Source: Methanothermobacter sp. K4
GTDB lineage: Archaea > Methanobacteriota > Methanobacteria > Methanobacteriales > Methanothermobacteraceae
Length of the DNA: 64,000 bases
Reading direction: 5' to 3'
Assembly: GCF_022014235.1 (NCBI RefSeq)
Contig: NZ_JAKLTD010000002.1
Coordinates: 277,610-341,609, forward strand
In this document: positions 9,152 to 18,653 of the stretch, in pieces
Numbering within the stretch: the first letter of the stretch is position 1
How the letters are laid out: each line of letters starts with the position of its first letter
Translations under genes and position numbers: made by a program
Notes under the pieces: model-generated
What the model was told of the DNA's origin: nothing
Databases searched by the model: none
Seen by the model: only the letters and a program-made list of their open reading frames with translations

Positions 9152-10414
9152 TTGGAGAGGCGGAGGATTCTCAGACCGGAGGATTACATTGACAGGATCA
9201 GGTACCTGAATCTAAGGGCTGAGGAGTATGCAGAGGCAGGGGACGTGAAAAGAACTGCTGATACGCTCTTCAAAATGGGGAGGGAGTACCATAAACTTCA
9301 GAAAACCGATCTTGCCCTCGAGAGTTACAGGAACGCCCTTGAACTGTACAGGGAGGAGCACGACCCACGCGAGGCCGATGTATCATTCTGTATGGGTAAG
9401 ATTTATGAGGGGAAGGGGAAGCTGAAGCGGGCAGGATGGTTCTACAACCTTGCAGCGTCAGGTTTCAGAAGGATCAACGATCTCAAAAGTGAATCAGAGG
9501 CTGTTCTACACAGTGCAAGGATTCTTGAAAGGCTCGGGAAGCATGATGAGGCCATTGATGCATACAAACGTTATAATGAAATCTGCCTAAGGAACCAGGA
9601 GAAAGTCAAGGTGCTTGTTGCCTATGCAAAGATGAAGGAGCTGGAGGACCAGCTCAGCGATGAGTTCCTGAGGTACAACACCTCTGTCCTCTTCCTTTAC
9701 CTCTCCATCCTTGTTATTGCAGAGTACACGACAACCTTTATAAGCATGAAACTGGGGCTTGTGATTCACACAGCACTTCTCTTTGCCCTTTTTATCCACT
9801 CATCCCTCTCAAAGAAAAAGATGAAGGTCCTCCTTGCCGCAATGATGATGCTTCCCCTAATAAGGATCGTGGGACTTTCAATGCCCCTCTTGGTTATCAG
9901 GCACCTTTACTGGTACATAATAATAGCATTTCCACTCTTTGCAGCATCAGCAGCCCTCATGAAAACCCAGAACCTCACAAGGGATGATGCAGGGCTGAAC
10001 CTAAGGAAGTTACGGTGGCAGGTTGCAGTTGCACTTACAGGTTTTCCAATGGGATACATTGAATACCAGATACTGAGACCAGAGGCCCTCATACCCCATC
10101 TCTCTCTTCAGAATTTTATCATGGGGTTTACTGTTATGCTCATAGGAACAGGACTTGCTGAGGAACTCCTCTTCAGGGGTATTGTTCAGAGAAACGCTGA
10201 GGATGTTATGGGGAAGGTTCCAGGACTCCTCTATGCATCACTACTATTTACAGCACTTCACGTGGGCTGGAAATCCGGTTACGACCTTATATTTGTGTTC
10301 AGTGTCGCATTGGTCTATGGATTTGTATTCCAGAGAACAAGGAGTATTGCGGGTATAACTGTATCCCACGGGATATCAAATTCCATACTCTTCCTTGTAA
10401 TGCCGTTTCTATAA
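9152..10414 (+). CDS. TPR repeat - CPBP intramembrane protease fusion
   Basis: A 420-residue protein with two parts. Residues about 1-175 are soluble and helical with TPR-like repeats (ADTLFKMGREYHKL, DEAIDAYKRYNEI). From about 180 there are eight or so membrane helices with CPBP protease motifs: EELLFRGIVQR (Glu-Glu and Arg), FTALHVGW and SHGISNS (His ligands). The start is TTG 9152 behind AGGTGG. The TPR part presumably recruits a protein partner or substrate on the cytoplasmic face. The substrate is unknown. A second CPBP protease gene without TPR lies at 3951-4748. Confidence 0.82.
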   Translation: MERRRILRPEDYIDRIRYLNLRAEEYAEAGDVKRTADTLFKMGREYHKLQKTDLALESYRNALELYREEHDPREADVSFCMGKIYEGKGKLKRAGWFYNLAASGFRRINDLKSESEAVLHSARILERLGKHDEAIDAYKRYNEICLRNQEKVKVLVAYAKMKELEDQLSDEFLRYNTSVLFLYLSILVIAEYTTTFISMKLGLVIHTALLFALFIHSSLSKKKMKVLLAAMMMLPLIRIVGLSMPLLVIRHLYWYIIIAFPLFAASAALMKTQNLTRDDAGLNLRKLRWQVAVALTGFPMGYIEYQILRPEALIPHLSLQNFIMGFTVMLIGTGLAEELLFRGIVQRNAEDVMGKVPGLLYASLLFTALHVGWKSGYDLIFVFSVALVYGFVFQRTRSIAGITVSHGISNSILFLVMPFL

Positions 10415-10439
10415 AAAAAGACCTTAAAAAATATATTTT
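10415..10439. terminator. A/T-tract terminator between convergent genes
   Basis: The 25 bases between the convergent stop codons of the TPR-CPBP gene and the uridylyltransferase gene are almost only A and T, with a T tract on each strand. In archaea oligo-T tracts alone can terminate transcription, so this probably serves both genes. Confidence 0.5.
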
Positions 10440-11294
10440 TTAGTACCCTGAAATGAGGTCCCTCAGGTAATCAACCAGTTCTGACCTTATCTCATCATCC
10501 CTCATGGCAAATTCAAGGGACGTTTTAAGCCAGTCCACCCTGTTACCTATATCATAGGTTTTTCCCCTGAAGAGACAGCCATAAACTGTTTTAAGTTCCC
10601 TCATGGCATCGGTCAGCTGAATCTCACCCCCAAATCCAGGGGGAACATTCTCTATGTGATCAAATATTTCACTCTCAAGGACATACCTTCCCATTATGGC
10701 AAGATTCGATGGAGCCTCACTGATGGGGGGTTTTTCGACCATGTCAGCTATGCTGTAGATGCCCTCACTGACCTCCTTTCCATCAATGATACCATACCTT
10801 TCAACCTTATCCCTTGGGACCTCCTCAACGGCAATGGCGGAGGCACCGTACCTTTCATATATGTCCATGAGCTGACGGGTGCAGGGAACATCAGATGATG
10901 TTATTGTATCACCAAGGAGGACAGCGAAGGCGTCCTCACCATCTATGTGTTTTCTTGCACAGTATATTGCATCCCCGAGCCCCTTCTGCTCCTTCTGCCT
11001 CACAAAGTATATATCTGCAAGGTCCGAGATGGCCTCAACCTCGTCAAGGTACTCCTTTTTGTTGTTCTTCCTGAGGAAGTATTCAAGTTCAAAGGACCTG
11101 TCAAAGTGGTCCTCGATTGACCTCTTACCCTTACCTGTTATTATGAGGATATCGTCTATGCCTGAAGCCACAGCTTCCTCCACAACATACTGGATTGTTG
11201 GTTTATCAAATACAGGTAACATCTCCTTGGGCTGTGCCTTGGTTGCAGGAAGAAAACGGGTCCCAAGACCAGCTGCTGGTATAACTGCCTTCAT
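10440..11294 (-). CDS. galU: UTP-glucose-1-phosphate uridylyltransferase
   Basis: Nucleotidyltransferase of 284 residues making UDP-glucose from UTP and glucose-1-phosphate. It opens with the signature PAAGLGTRFLPATKAQPKEM; the conserved VEKP motif (ADMVEKPP) and FGGEIQLTDA follow. The start ATG 11294 has GGGAGG upstream; the longer frame to 11360 runs into the next gene and lacks a ribosome binding site. It supplies the galE substrate encoded 1.7 kb away, so the two probably act together in envelope sugar synthesis. Confidence 0.92.
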   Translation of the reverse strand: MKAVIPAAGLGTRFLPATKAQPKEMLPVFDKPTIQYVVEEAVASGIDDILIITGKGKRSIEDHFDRSFELEYFLRKNNKKEYLDEVEAISDLADIYFVRQKEQKGLGDAIYCARKHIDGEDAFAVLLGDTITSSDVPCTRQLMDIYERYGASAIAVEEVPRDKVERYGIIDGKEVSEGIYSIADMVEKPPISEAPSNLAIMGRYVLESEIFDHIENVPPGFGGEIQLTDAMRELKTVYGCLFRGKTYDIGNRVDWLKTSLEFAMRDDEIRSELVDYLRDLISGY

Positions 11295-11335
11295 GAAAAA
11301 AACCTCCCATTTAATAAAAAAGAAAAAAAGTTTTT

Positions 11336-11959
11336 TTAACCACCCGCTGCAAGTGTGCATAGAACCGGAGGCGCTAGCTGTGTTACTGTAACGGTCCCAT
11401 CTGCGTTTACTGTGATGAGAAGCTCAACGTACACGGACCTTATGCCCTTGAGGAACTCAGCACCCTTTGCTGGATCCTGAGTTGTGTTAACCTGGTTTGA
11501 TGTTATACTGGATAATGGATAGAATACGTGTGAAGCGGTGAGGAGATAAGCGTTTGTCTCATCAGTTATTTTATTCTCTGAGCCTCCATGAACTGTCATG
11601 TTGAGTGTTGCGTTTCCTGTTTTGTTCCCGTGTGGATCAAGCCACATCTTCAGGGTGAATGTTGTCCCGGCGGGTAATGATCCGTTGTAGCCAAGTTCCT
11701 TGGATAGATCCACGGTGACCCTTCCACCGGGCTGGGTCCATGAATCAAGGTATATGTTTGTAAGTGACCCGTCGGCCTTTGATACATTCTCCACTACTGC
11801 CACGGCATGTACCTGGTGGTCAGCTGCATGGTTGTCCAGTGCAAGAAGTGTGTTGCCTGCTGCAGGGGGTGTTACCGTTGGGTTTCTGGTCATAAGGGCC
11901 GCTACGCCCACTATGACAAGAATAACCACAATTACCAGTATTAAAGCGTTTCTGTTCAT
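11336..11959 (-). CDS. membrane-anchored extracytoplasmic protein, unknown function
   Basis: A 207-residue protein with one N-terminal hydrophobic helix (residues 5-23), then an extracytoplasmic part rich in Thr, Asn and Val with beta character and several N-x-T sequons. It ends in a small Ala/Gly tail. It sits 11 bases after the small membrane protein gene at 11971-12210 in the same direction, so they are likely co-expressed. I do not recognise a family. Confidence 0.7.
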   Translation of the reverse strand: MNRNALILVIVVILVIVGVAALMTRNPTVTPPAAGNTLLALDNHAADHQVHAVAVVENVSKADGSLTNIYLDSWTQPGGRVTVDLSKELGYNGSLPAGTTFTLKMWLDPHGNKTGNATLNMTVHGGSENKITDETNAYLLTASHVFYPLSSITSNQVNTTQDPAKGAEFLKGIRSVYVELLITVNADGTVTVTQLAPPVLCTLAAGG

Positions 11960-11970
11960 CTTAACCCCCC

Positions 11971-12210
11971 TTAGACTATTGTTAGAACCCTGTATATTAC
12001 GATCGCCGCGAATACTATGAGCAATGGGAGAATCGCCACGTTGGAACCTGATACCATGGCCTTTATCGTTTCGTTTCCTGTTTCATCTGAACTGAGAACC
12101 TCCTTCAGAGCCAGGAAACCGATCAGTGCAATAACTGCTATTATGCTGTATGTCATTACATCAGCAGTGGTTACGGTGGTGGTTGTTGTCGTTGTGACTG
12201 TAGAAATCAT
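11971..12210 (-). CDS. small two-helix membrane protein
   Basis: A 79-residue protein starting at ATG 12210 behind GGAGGTTA. A Thr/Val stretch (residues 2-15, mostly threonine) precedes a first membrane helix (about 19-36). A short charged loop and a second helix (about 57-77) follow. It is paired with the anchored protein gene downstream. Function is not recognised; a membrane partner for that protein is plausible. Confidence 0.65.
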   Translation of the reverse strand: MISTVTTTTTTTVTTADVMTYSIIAVIALIGFLALKEVLSSDETGNETIKAMVSGSNVAILPLLIVFAAIVIYRVLTIV

Positions 12211-12324
12211 TTCTAACCTCCACTTCATCTCTTTCTTAATGACAACTAATAAAGTTTTCTGTAAGGTTAATATCTTTACTCCACTGAAAGTATTAATACA
12301 GATTTAGGTTTTCTATACATTTAG

Positions 12325-12633
12325 TTATGGTGGAAGCATAAGTCCAAATTTTTCCTCCAGGAGATCCCTGAATGTATCAGCATCAATCCCATATAGTTTC
12401 AATGTTTTATGCCGGCTTTTATGACCAGATACTATATCTGCCTTCGTGTTAAAGGTAGCTGAAAACTCCCTTATTATCTCCCTGTTGGCCCGTCCCTTCT
12501 CTGGGGGTGCCCTGATCTTAACCTCAATTCTATTCCTCCACTCATTGTAGGATGTGATCTCAAATCTACCTGAAGCAGGTGATACCTCAATATCCACCAG
12601 GAGAGCATCAGCCGTCTCCCTAAGACATGACAA
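12325..12633 (-). CDS. DUF167 (YggU-like) protein
   Basis: A 102-residue cytoplasmic protein of the DUF167/YggU family. The hallmark segment APPEKGRANREIIREFS and the following VSGHKSRHKTLKL are present. The Delta H homologue is MTH_637, whose solution structure is known (from memory). Function remains unknown. GGAGGTGA lies about 12 bases before the ATG, rather far. Confidence 0.85.
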   Translation of the reverse strand: MSCLRETADALLVDIEVSPASGRFEITSYNEWRNRIEVKIRAPPEKGRANREIIREFSATFNTKADIVSGHKSRHKTLKLYGIDADTFRDLLEEKFGLMLPP

Positions 12634-12750
12634 AAATAATCACCTCCATTGATTCTGAAGCTGCATTTACAGATGATTTCTTTTTTTTCGTCGCATCCTT
12701 AAAGAATGATCACCTTTTTCCTCTGGAATCAGCTGCCCTCCATCAGTAAC

Positions 12751-12765
12751 CGCAAAGTTTAAATA
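12751..12765 (+). promoter_or_regulatory. BRE/TATA promoter of tRNA-Leu
   Basis: The sequence cgcaaagtttaaata fits an archaeal BRE plus TATA box and lies about 53 bases before the tRNA. No other gene follows in this direction, so it is assigned to the tRNA. Confidence 0.55.
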
Positions 12766-12817
12766 GTAAAACATAGATACTTTGTTCCACTCCCCGTTAA
12801 GCACTGATTTTTCCCAT

Positions 12818-12903
<86 letters not shown>

Positions 12904-12986
12904 CCTATTTCATGATTTACACTCTAAAATTCCATCTGAATTGTAATTAACTTATTATCATTGGAGACTGACAATCATGTGAAAAA

Positions 12987-13424
12987 CTAATCAGAATCCC
13001 CGTATTCAACTATTATTTCGACAGTGAGCTCCTTACCCTCCATTAGATCCTTCACGAGCCTTCTGTCAAGGTCACATGCCGCCTTATCAGCCCCTATCAT
13101 GAGTGTTCTGCCACAGATATAATTGCTCCTACGGCACACGATATCTGCTGGGTGATCCAGCGTGAGGTCAGGGTGCCCGTAACCACTTATCTCATCAAAA
13201 CCATTTTCAGTGCGCAGAACGACCCTCACACGTGATGATTCCATCCTTATGGCATTCCTCACCTCATCAGGGATTGTTGAAACAGAATCAGATGATGAAA
13301 CACCTATTATACAGTCTGCGGTTTCGCCTATTTCAGGGTCGACTGTGACCTCAAATGTTGTTCTGTGCTCTGCGGTAACGTTGGGGTGACCCCTCGCCCT
13401 CAGAGTATACCTGACCTCAGCCAT
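12987..13424 (-). CDS. DUF371 family protein
   Basis: A 145-residue protein matching the archaeal DUF371 pattern: RARGHPNVTAEHRTTFEVT at the N-terminus, the ADCIIGVSSSD motif, and GYGHPDLTL. The start ATG 13424 has GGTGGTGG upstream; the longer frame to 13484 has no ribosome binding site. Function is unknown. Upstream in the same direction is the small membrane protein gene at 13491-13661. Confidence 0.8.
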   Translation of the reverse strand: MAEVRYTLRARGHPNVTAEHRTTFEVTVDPEIGETADCIIGVSSSDSVSTIPDEVRNAIRMESSRVRVVLRTENGFDEISGYGHPDLTLDHPADIVCRRSNYICGRTLMIGADKAACDLDRRLVKDLMEGKELTVEIIVEYGDSD

Positions 13425-13490
13425 TCCACCACCATGTGAACTTGAGGTCCCTGCAGGGCCCCGCAAAAAAAGTTCGACTGGCAAAATTCA

Positions 13491-13661
13491 CTACTCTGCC
13501 TTGGTACCTCCCCATAGGGCTACAAGCCCGACGATAATTTTAAGGGCAGCGTGCCATACCGGGTCCCTGAGAGCCGGGTACGGAATCCCAAGGTAACCCA
13601 GTATACCCATGAGTACAAGTATTATACCAATCATGTAAAGCAACCATTTTGCCACTGCCAT
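13491..13661 (-). CDS. small membrane protein (WHAALKII family, copy 1)
   Basis: A 56-residue protein starting at ATG 13661 behind GGGGGTGAT. It has two hydrophobic helices (about residues 5-24 and 38-51) joined by a loop with PYPALRDPVWHAALKI. The same WHAALKIIxG motif occurs in the small protein at 14252-14434, so the two are paralogues on either side of the DUF123 gene. Function is unknown. Confidence 0.68.
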   Translation of the reverse strand: MAVAKWLLYMIGIILVLMGILGYLGIPYPALRDPVWHAALKIIVGLVALWGGTKAE

Positions 13662-13838
13662 GGTATCACCCCCAATACCTGGGTGCCCTGCAGAAACCAG
13701 AATATAATTAAATTATGAAAAAATATAAATTTTACTAAAAATTTCTTGCAATGATAATAACAGATGGATTTATTACTGGATCTTATGATGAGTGCCGTTG
13801 ATTGATAAAATAAATACTAAAATTATTATGGAATCAGC

Positions 13839-14255
13839 ATGAAAGGTACCTACTGTCTTATCATAAGGTGCGGTGGAACTGAAACCAGAATTGGAAGCCT
13901 CGGGATGATAAGGTTTCCTCCAGGTTACTACGTCTACGTGGGCTCAGGTTTTGGTTCACTTGATGCCAGAATAAGAAGACATCTGAGGTCTGAGAAAAAA
14001 ATGAGGTGGCACATAGACCACCTCCTGAGTGATACAGAGGTTGTGGCGGTTTTCTATTCCACCGATAAGAGGAGGCTTGAATGTGCAGTTTCAGAAAAAC
14101 TTGAGGGAGACCTCTCCGTGAGGGGTTTCGGATGCTCTGACTGCAGATGCATGTCACACCTCCACCACTTCAAAACCAGAGATGACGCTGAAAGGGCCGT
14201 TGAAAGGGCTTTCAGGGACCTGCATGCTGACCTGAAAAAATGGGATGAAATCTAG
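13839..14255 (+). CDS. DUF123 (GIY-YIG-like) protein
   Basis: A 138-residue protein of the DUF123 family, related to the GIY-YIG nuclease fold. Its core strand reads GYYVYVGSG, followed by DARIRRHLR, the KKMRWHIDHLL segment, and a cysteine-rich end (GCSDCRCMSHLHHF). Nuclease activity is possible but unproven for the family. Its stop overlaps the stop of the convergent small membrane gene by three bases. Confidence 0.82.
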   Translation: MKGTYCLIIRCGGTETRIGSLGMIRFPPGYYVYVGSGFGSLDARIRRHLRSEKKMRWHIDHLLSDTEVVAVFYSTDKRRLECAVSEKLEGDLSVRGFGCSDCRCMSHLHHFKTRDDAERAVERAFRDLHADLKKWDEI

Positions 14256-14434
14256 GACCTCAAGAGCTTCAGCCCCGCCCCGAGCATAAGGGCGCCAAAT
14301 ATGATTTTCAGGGCCGCATGCCACCCGGGTTCAGATCCAAGGGTGCTTGCAGGGTAAAGTGCCCAGACCGCCATTAGGACTATCACAGCACCCACCAGAA
14401 GGTGGAAGAGCCCAAGCTGCACATACCTCTCCAT
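14252..14434 (-). CDS. small membrane protein (WHAALKII family, copy 2)
   Basis: A 60-residue protein starting at ATG 14434, immediately after the cfbC stop, with its GGAGGAG inside the last cfbC codons, so translation is coupled to cfbC. It has two hydrophobic helices (about 8-26 and 40-56) around GSEPGWHAALKIIFGA. It is paralogous to the protein at 13491-13661. Coupling to the F430 reductase gene may be meaningful, but no function is known. Confidence 0.68.
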   Translation of the reverse strand: MERYVQLGLFHLLVGAVIVLMAVWALYPASTLGSEPGWHAALKIIFGALMLGAGLKLLRS

Positions 14435-14435
14435 A

Positions 14436-15236
14436 TCAGTCATCTCCTCCTTTGAACTTTCTGAAGAACTCCTCAAACTCCTCAGGGTCCATGGGTTCAG
14501 GTACCGTGAATTCAGTATTAAGGTAAACATCATCTGCCAGTTTCCTGTAAACCTCTGCCTGTTCAGATTCAGGGAACCTTTCAATCACGGTCTTTGCCTC
14601 AATTTCACTCTCCTGGACAAGGGGGCTTCTTGGAACCACACCAATAACACGTGTGCCTATCCTTGAGGCGAATTCAGATACAATGTCAACCTCATTTCTG
14701 ATGCCGCGACAGTTACAGATGACACCGCCAAGTTTACCCTTCAGTTTCTTTATACCCCTTGCAATATTGTTTGCAGCGTAAAGGGACATGTACTCTCCGG
14801 AGGTTACTATGTAGACCTCATCTGCAAATTCCTCACGGAGTGGCACCGCGAATCCCCCGCAGACCACGTCACCGAGGACATCGTATATGACCACATCAAT
14901 CTCCTCCTTAAAGACTCCAAGTTTTTCAAGGAGGTTCATTGCAACGATCACACCCCTCCCGGCGCATCCAACTCCAGGTTCAGGGCCCCCTGACTCCACA
15001 CACCTAACACCACCAAAACCCTCATGGATAACCTCAGAGGCGTCAGGTTTACGGTTATCCCTGAGGATATCAAGTACCGCAGGGAGCCTTTCACCGTAGA
15101 GTGTCCTGGTGGTATCCGCCTTTGGATCACAGCCTATAACGAGTACCCTGTGCTCTGAGGAATAGGCAGCCGCCATGTTCGATACAATCGTGGACTTCCC
15201 TATACCACCCTTGCCATAGATCGCTATCCGCTTCAT
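14436..15236 (-). CDS. cfbC: Ni-sirohydrochlorin a,c-diamide reductive cyclase, NifH-like ATPase subunit
   Basis: NifH homologue (group IV) of 266 residues. It drives ATP-dependent electron transfer to CfbD in coenzyme F430 synthesis, the nickel tetrapyrrole of methyl-coenzyme M reductase. Visible are the P-loop GKGGIGKST (residues 8-16), and the two cysteines that bridge a [4Fe-4S] cluster across the dimer: Cys91 (GVGCAGRG) and Cys126 (LGDVVCGGF). The cfbD partner is not in this window. It is the first gene of a two-gene unit with the small membrane protein at 14252-14434. Confidence 0.9.
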   Translation of the reverse strand: MKRIAIYGKGGIGKSTIVSNMAAAYSSEHRVLVIGCDPKADTTRTLYGERLPAVLDILRDNRKPDASEVIHEGFGGVRCVESGGPEPGVGCAGRGVIVAMNLLEKLGVFKEEIDVVIYDVLGDVVCGGFAVPLREEFADEVYIVTSGEYMSLYAANNIARGIKKLKGKLGGVICNCRGIRNEVDIVSEFASRIGTRVIGVVPRSPLVQESEIEAKTVIERFPESEQAEVYRKLADDVYLNTEFTVPEPMDPEEFEEFFRKFKGGDD

Positions 15237-15259
15237 TGAAACACCGGTTCAGACGCTGA

Positions 15260-15730
15260 TCACTTAACAAATGCGCCGATTATATCGCCCCTTGTTATGA
15301 TACCCACAAGCTCACCATCTTCAACCACAGGAAGCCTCTTGATATCATGCCGGTCCATGAGCTCCGCGGCATCAGAGATGGATGCATCAGGGTGCACCGT
15401 TACAACCCTATCACTCATTATCTCCTCAACCAGCATCATGGCCGCCTTCCTGATGCCCTTTGCTATCTCATCGTATTCATGTTTCATCCGAAGTGGAAGC
15501 TCAAGCAGGTCCAGGGGGGATGGCATGAGGAGGTTCAGGCTGGGTGAATGGACCTCAATCAGCCTCATTATATCACCCTCACTGATAACACCCACAAGTT
15601 TACCATCATCATCAACAACCGGGGCTCCGCTGATCCTGTTCTCCCTCAGTACCCTTGCAGCATCATGTATCTTACTGTTCCTCTTAACTGTTATGACATC
15701 GGTCTGCATGGCATCCTTTACCTTTATCAT
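15260..15730 (-). CDS. CBS-domain pair protein
   Basis: A 156-residue stand-alone protein of two CBS domains (VKDAMQTDVITV...SGAPVVDDDGKLVGVISEGD and VEEIMSDRVVTV...RLPVVEDGELVGIITRGD). Such proteins sense adenine nucleotides or AdoMet; the ligand here is unknown. Start ATG 15730 follows AGAGGGGTGA; the upstream ATG in the longer frame lacks a ribosome binding site. It lies 24 bases upstream of cfbC in the same direction and could share its transcript. Confidence 0.85.
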   Translation of the reverse strand: MIKVKDAMQTDVITVKRNSKIHDAARVLRENRISGAPVVDDDGKLVGVISEGDIMRLIEVHSPSLNLLMPSPLDLLELPLRMKHEYDEIAKGIRKAAMMLVEEIMSDRVVTVHPDASISDAAELMDRHDIKRLPVVEDGELVGIITRGDIIGAFVK

Positions 15731-15935
15731 TAACTCACCCCTCTTTAATATGTGGAGCATCACTTTTAAAAATAACAGTTACCTATGGATACCCTGGACA
15801 TAACAGAATACATAGAGCCATGACCCCCTTCCAGTTAGAGGAGTACATCAAAGACATTTAATGCAGTGGAACGCGCGCCAGAATTACCAACCACAGTCAC
15901 GCACATCAGATAAATGATTCTAAGTACTAATAACC

Positions 15936-17126
15936 TCAATCCCTTCTAACCCTGCGGTATACGAGGTCCCCGGGGCGGACCCTGTCCTCCACGAGTAGAC
16001 CAGCCCTGCCAGATTCAACCCTTTCCACAGGATCCCCATCAACCTGAAGGGATTCAACACGCTGGATGAGGGCCCCAGTTGTTCTGCCCTGTATTATGAC
16101 CTCATCCCCAACCTCAAGTGGCCTCCACAGCCTAACTTCAGCGGCCCCCGCCTTCCTGTAGTAGTTAACAACCTCCCCCACATCCTGCTTCACATAACGG
16201 GATATGTTACCGACACTACCTGTGTCTGGCTCAGAGAAGTACAAGCCTGTGCCAAAGCCCCTGTTAAATACACCCTCAAGTCTCTCAAGCCACCTGGGAT
16301 CAAAACTCCACTCACCTGAAAGGTAGGTGTCAATGGCCTCCCGGTATACTGAGGTGACGGTTGCAACGTAATCCGCTGCCCTCCCACGGCCCTCTATCTT
16401 GAGGGAGTCGACACCGGCATCCAGGAGTTCAGGTATATGTTCAACCATACAGAGGTCCCTTGGACTCAGGATGTAACTCCTTATATCACCCCCACGGGTC
16501 ACCTCAAGGTCGAAGTCTCCATCCTCAGATACCAGCCTCCACCTCTTCCTGCAGGGCTGAAGGCAGTCCCCACAGTTGGCGCTTCTACCATAAAGGTACG
16601 AGCTGAGGTAGCATCTACCAGATATTGCTGTGCAGAGGGCCCCATGTACAAAAACCTCGATTTCAATGGGGGAATCTGCTGCAATACTGGCGATTTCACG
16701 AAGGGAAAGCTCCCTGGATAGTATGGCCCTCGTGGCACCCATATCCCCCAGTATCCTGAGCGTCCTCGTATTTGTAACATTCGCCTGTACACTGACATGG
16801 ACTTCCAGGCCGCATTCAGATGCAAGTTCCACAGCTGCAAGGTCAGAGGCTATCACCGCATCAGCACCTGCAGAGTAAATCTCAGGAAATAATTTTCCGA
16901 GTCTCTCAATATTAGAGTCCCTGAGGGCCGTGTTTGTGCATACATAGAGTCCTGCATCGTAACTGTGGGCTATCTCCGCTGCCTCAGCGATTTCACTGAT
17001 GCCAAAGTTACCTGCCCTTGCCCTCATGTTACAGCCCTCAAGGCCCACGTAAACCGCATCAGCACCTGACTTAAGGGCTGCCATCAGTGATGGAAAGTCA
17101 CCTGCTGGTGATAGGAGCTCCGGCAT
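15936..17126 (-). CDS. U32 family peptidase-like protein
   Basis: A 396-residue TIM-barrel protein of the U32 (collagenase-like) family. It starts PELLSPAGDFPSLMAALKSGADAVY, and has HGALCTAISGRCYLSS and CGDCLQPCRKRW, the cysteine set that binds an iron-sulfur cluster in characterised members. Bacterial relatives act in tRNA or 23S rRNA hydroxylation and ubiquinone hydroxylation rather than proteolysis. The archaeal substrate is unknown. Confidence 0.87.
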   Translation of the reverse strand: MPELLSPAGDFPSLMAALKSGADAVYVGLEGCNMRARAGNFGISEIAEAAEIAHSYDAGLYVCTNTALRDSNIERLGKLFPEIYSAGADAVIASDLAAVELASECGLEVHVSVQANVTNTRTLRILGDMGATRAILSRELSLREIASIAADSPIEIEVFVHGALCTAISGRCYLSSYLYGRSANCGDCLQPCRKRWRLVSEDGDFDLEVTRGGDIRSYILSPRDLCMVEHIPELLDAGVDSLKIEGRGRAADYVATVTSVYREAIDTYLSGEWSFDPRWLERLEGVFNRGFGTGLYFSEPDTGSVGNISRYVKQDVGEVVNYYRKAGAAEVRLWRPLEVGDEVIIQGRTTGALIQRVESLQVDGDPVERVESGRAGLLVEDRVRPGDLVYRRVRRD

Positions 17127-17210
17127 TTAAATCACGTTGAAAAATTTATTGAAACAAGAAACAGTGAAATCAGACATTCCGCTCACATTAAAAATTTTTT
17201 TATACCGGAA

Positions 17211-18614
17211 CTAGAGGCAGGACCTCAGTGCCTCATATTCCTCTATATCTGAGGGAAGAGGTGTCGGGTAGTCCCCGTCCAGGCACCCTGTGCAGAGGAA
17301 ACCCTTCTTGATACCTATGGATTCAACGAGTGACTCGATACTCAGATAACCCAGAGAGTCAACCCCTATTATCTTTCTTATCTCCTCAACATCCCTGCTT
17401 GATGCTATAAGCTCCTTCCGGGTTGCCATTGCTATACCATAGTAGCAGGGCGACTTTATGGGGGGGCATCCTATACGCAGGTGTATCTCCTCTGCCCCCG
17501 CATCCCTGATTATGTCAATGAGTGCCCTGGAGGTCGTGCCCCTCACTATGCTGTCATCGATGAGCACTATCCTCTTACCCTCAAGTTCTGACCTTATGGG
17601 GTTCATCTTGAGTTTAACCGCTGTTTCACGTTCCTCCTGTGTGGGCATTATGAATGTGCGGCCAACGTACCTGTTCTTTATGAGCCCCTCACCGTAGGGT
17701 ATCCCTGATGCACGGGAGTATCCTATGGCAGCCGGGATGGAGGAGTCAGGTACCGGTACAACCACATCCGCATCGGCGGGGTGTTCACGGTATAGGGCCT
17801 CCCCTATACTGAGCCTGACCCTGTAGACGTTGCGACCGTCTATGACACTGTCAGGCCTTGCAAAGTAGACATACTCAAACATGCAGTGGGCCCTCCGGGT
17901 GTTGGGGGCGTTGGCAACCCAGTAGGACTTGCCCCTGTTAAGGTGCAGTATCTCTCCTGGCTGAACATCCCTCACATGCTCGGCCCCTATAACATCAAAG
18001 GCCACGGTTTCAGAGGCAACCATCTGGGTGTTTCCCTTCCTTGCAAATGCAAGGGGCTTTATACCAACAGGGTCCCTTATGACATAGAGGTCCCCATTGA
18101 AGAGGACAACAAGGGAGTAGGACCCGACAAGCTGCTCTGAAACCCTCTTTATTGCGCCTATCATGTTGGGTTTTTTTTCATATTCCCTGCTAAGAAGGTG
18201 GCATATAACCTCCGAATCCGTGGTTGATATGAATGAGTGGCCCTCATCTTCCAGTTCATCCCGCAGTTCCATTGAATTTATTATGTCACCGTTGTGGGCT
18301 ATGGCGATTTTACCTCCCTGGAATTCACTCCAGAATGGCTGGGAATTCTCAATCCTGGATTCTCCTGTGGTTGAGTAACGAACATGGCCTATACCGACAC
18401 TTCCACTGAGTTCATCCAGTTTCTCAGGGTTGAATACGTCACAGACAAGTCCCATGCCCCTGTGGGTCAGCATGTTGCTTCCGTTGAATGTTGAGATCCC
18501 TGCAGATTCCTGTCCCCTGTGCTGGAGGGCATAGAGTGCATAGTAGATCTGGGAGGCCACGCTGATGTTTTTATCCTGTGAGTAAATCCCTACAATACCA
18601 CATTTGTCTCTCAC
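17211..18614 (-). CDS. purF: amidophosphoribosyltransferase
   Basis: Catalyses the first step of purine synthesis, PRPP plus glutamine to phosphoribosylamine. N-terminal nucleophile glutaminase: Cys5 in DKCGIVGIY becomes residue 1 after removal of a four-residue propeptide. The PRPP-binding motif [17 protein letters not shown] is present. Four cysteines suit the [4Fe-4S] cluster of the Bacillus-type enzyme, including the C-terminal CTGC. I chose GTG 18614 (GGGAG eight bases upstream) over a TTG six codons earlier. It follows the TOPRIM gene in the same direction. Confidence 0.92.
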   Translation of the reverse strand: MRDKCGIVGIYSQDKNISVASQIYYALYALQHRGQESAGISTFNGSNMLTHRGMGLVCDVFNPEKLDELSGSVGIGHVRYSTTGESRIENSQPFWSEFQGGKIAIAHNGDIINSMELRDELEDEGHSFISTTDSEVICHLLSREYEKKPNMIGAIKRVSEQLVGSYSLVVLFNGDLYVIRDPVGIKPLAFARKGNTQMVASETVAFDVIGAEHVRDVQPGEILHLNRGKSYWVANAPNTRRAHCMFEYVYFARPDSVIDGRNVYRVRLSIGEALYREHPADADVVVPVPDSSIPAAIGYSRASGIPYGEGLIKNRYVGRTFIMPTQEERETAVKLKMNPIRSELEGKRIVLIDDSIVRGTTSRALIDIIRDAGAEEIHLRIGCPPIKSPCYYGIAMATRKELIASSRDVEEIRKIIGVDSLGYLSIESLVESIGIKKGFLCTGCLDGDYPTPLPSDIEEYEALRSCL

Positions 18615-18653
18615 TTCAGATTCTCCCAACAAGAAGGTTTTAAATTCCCGGGT

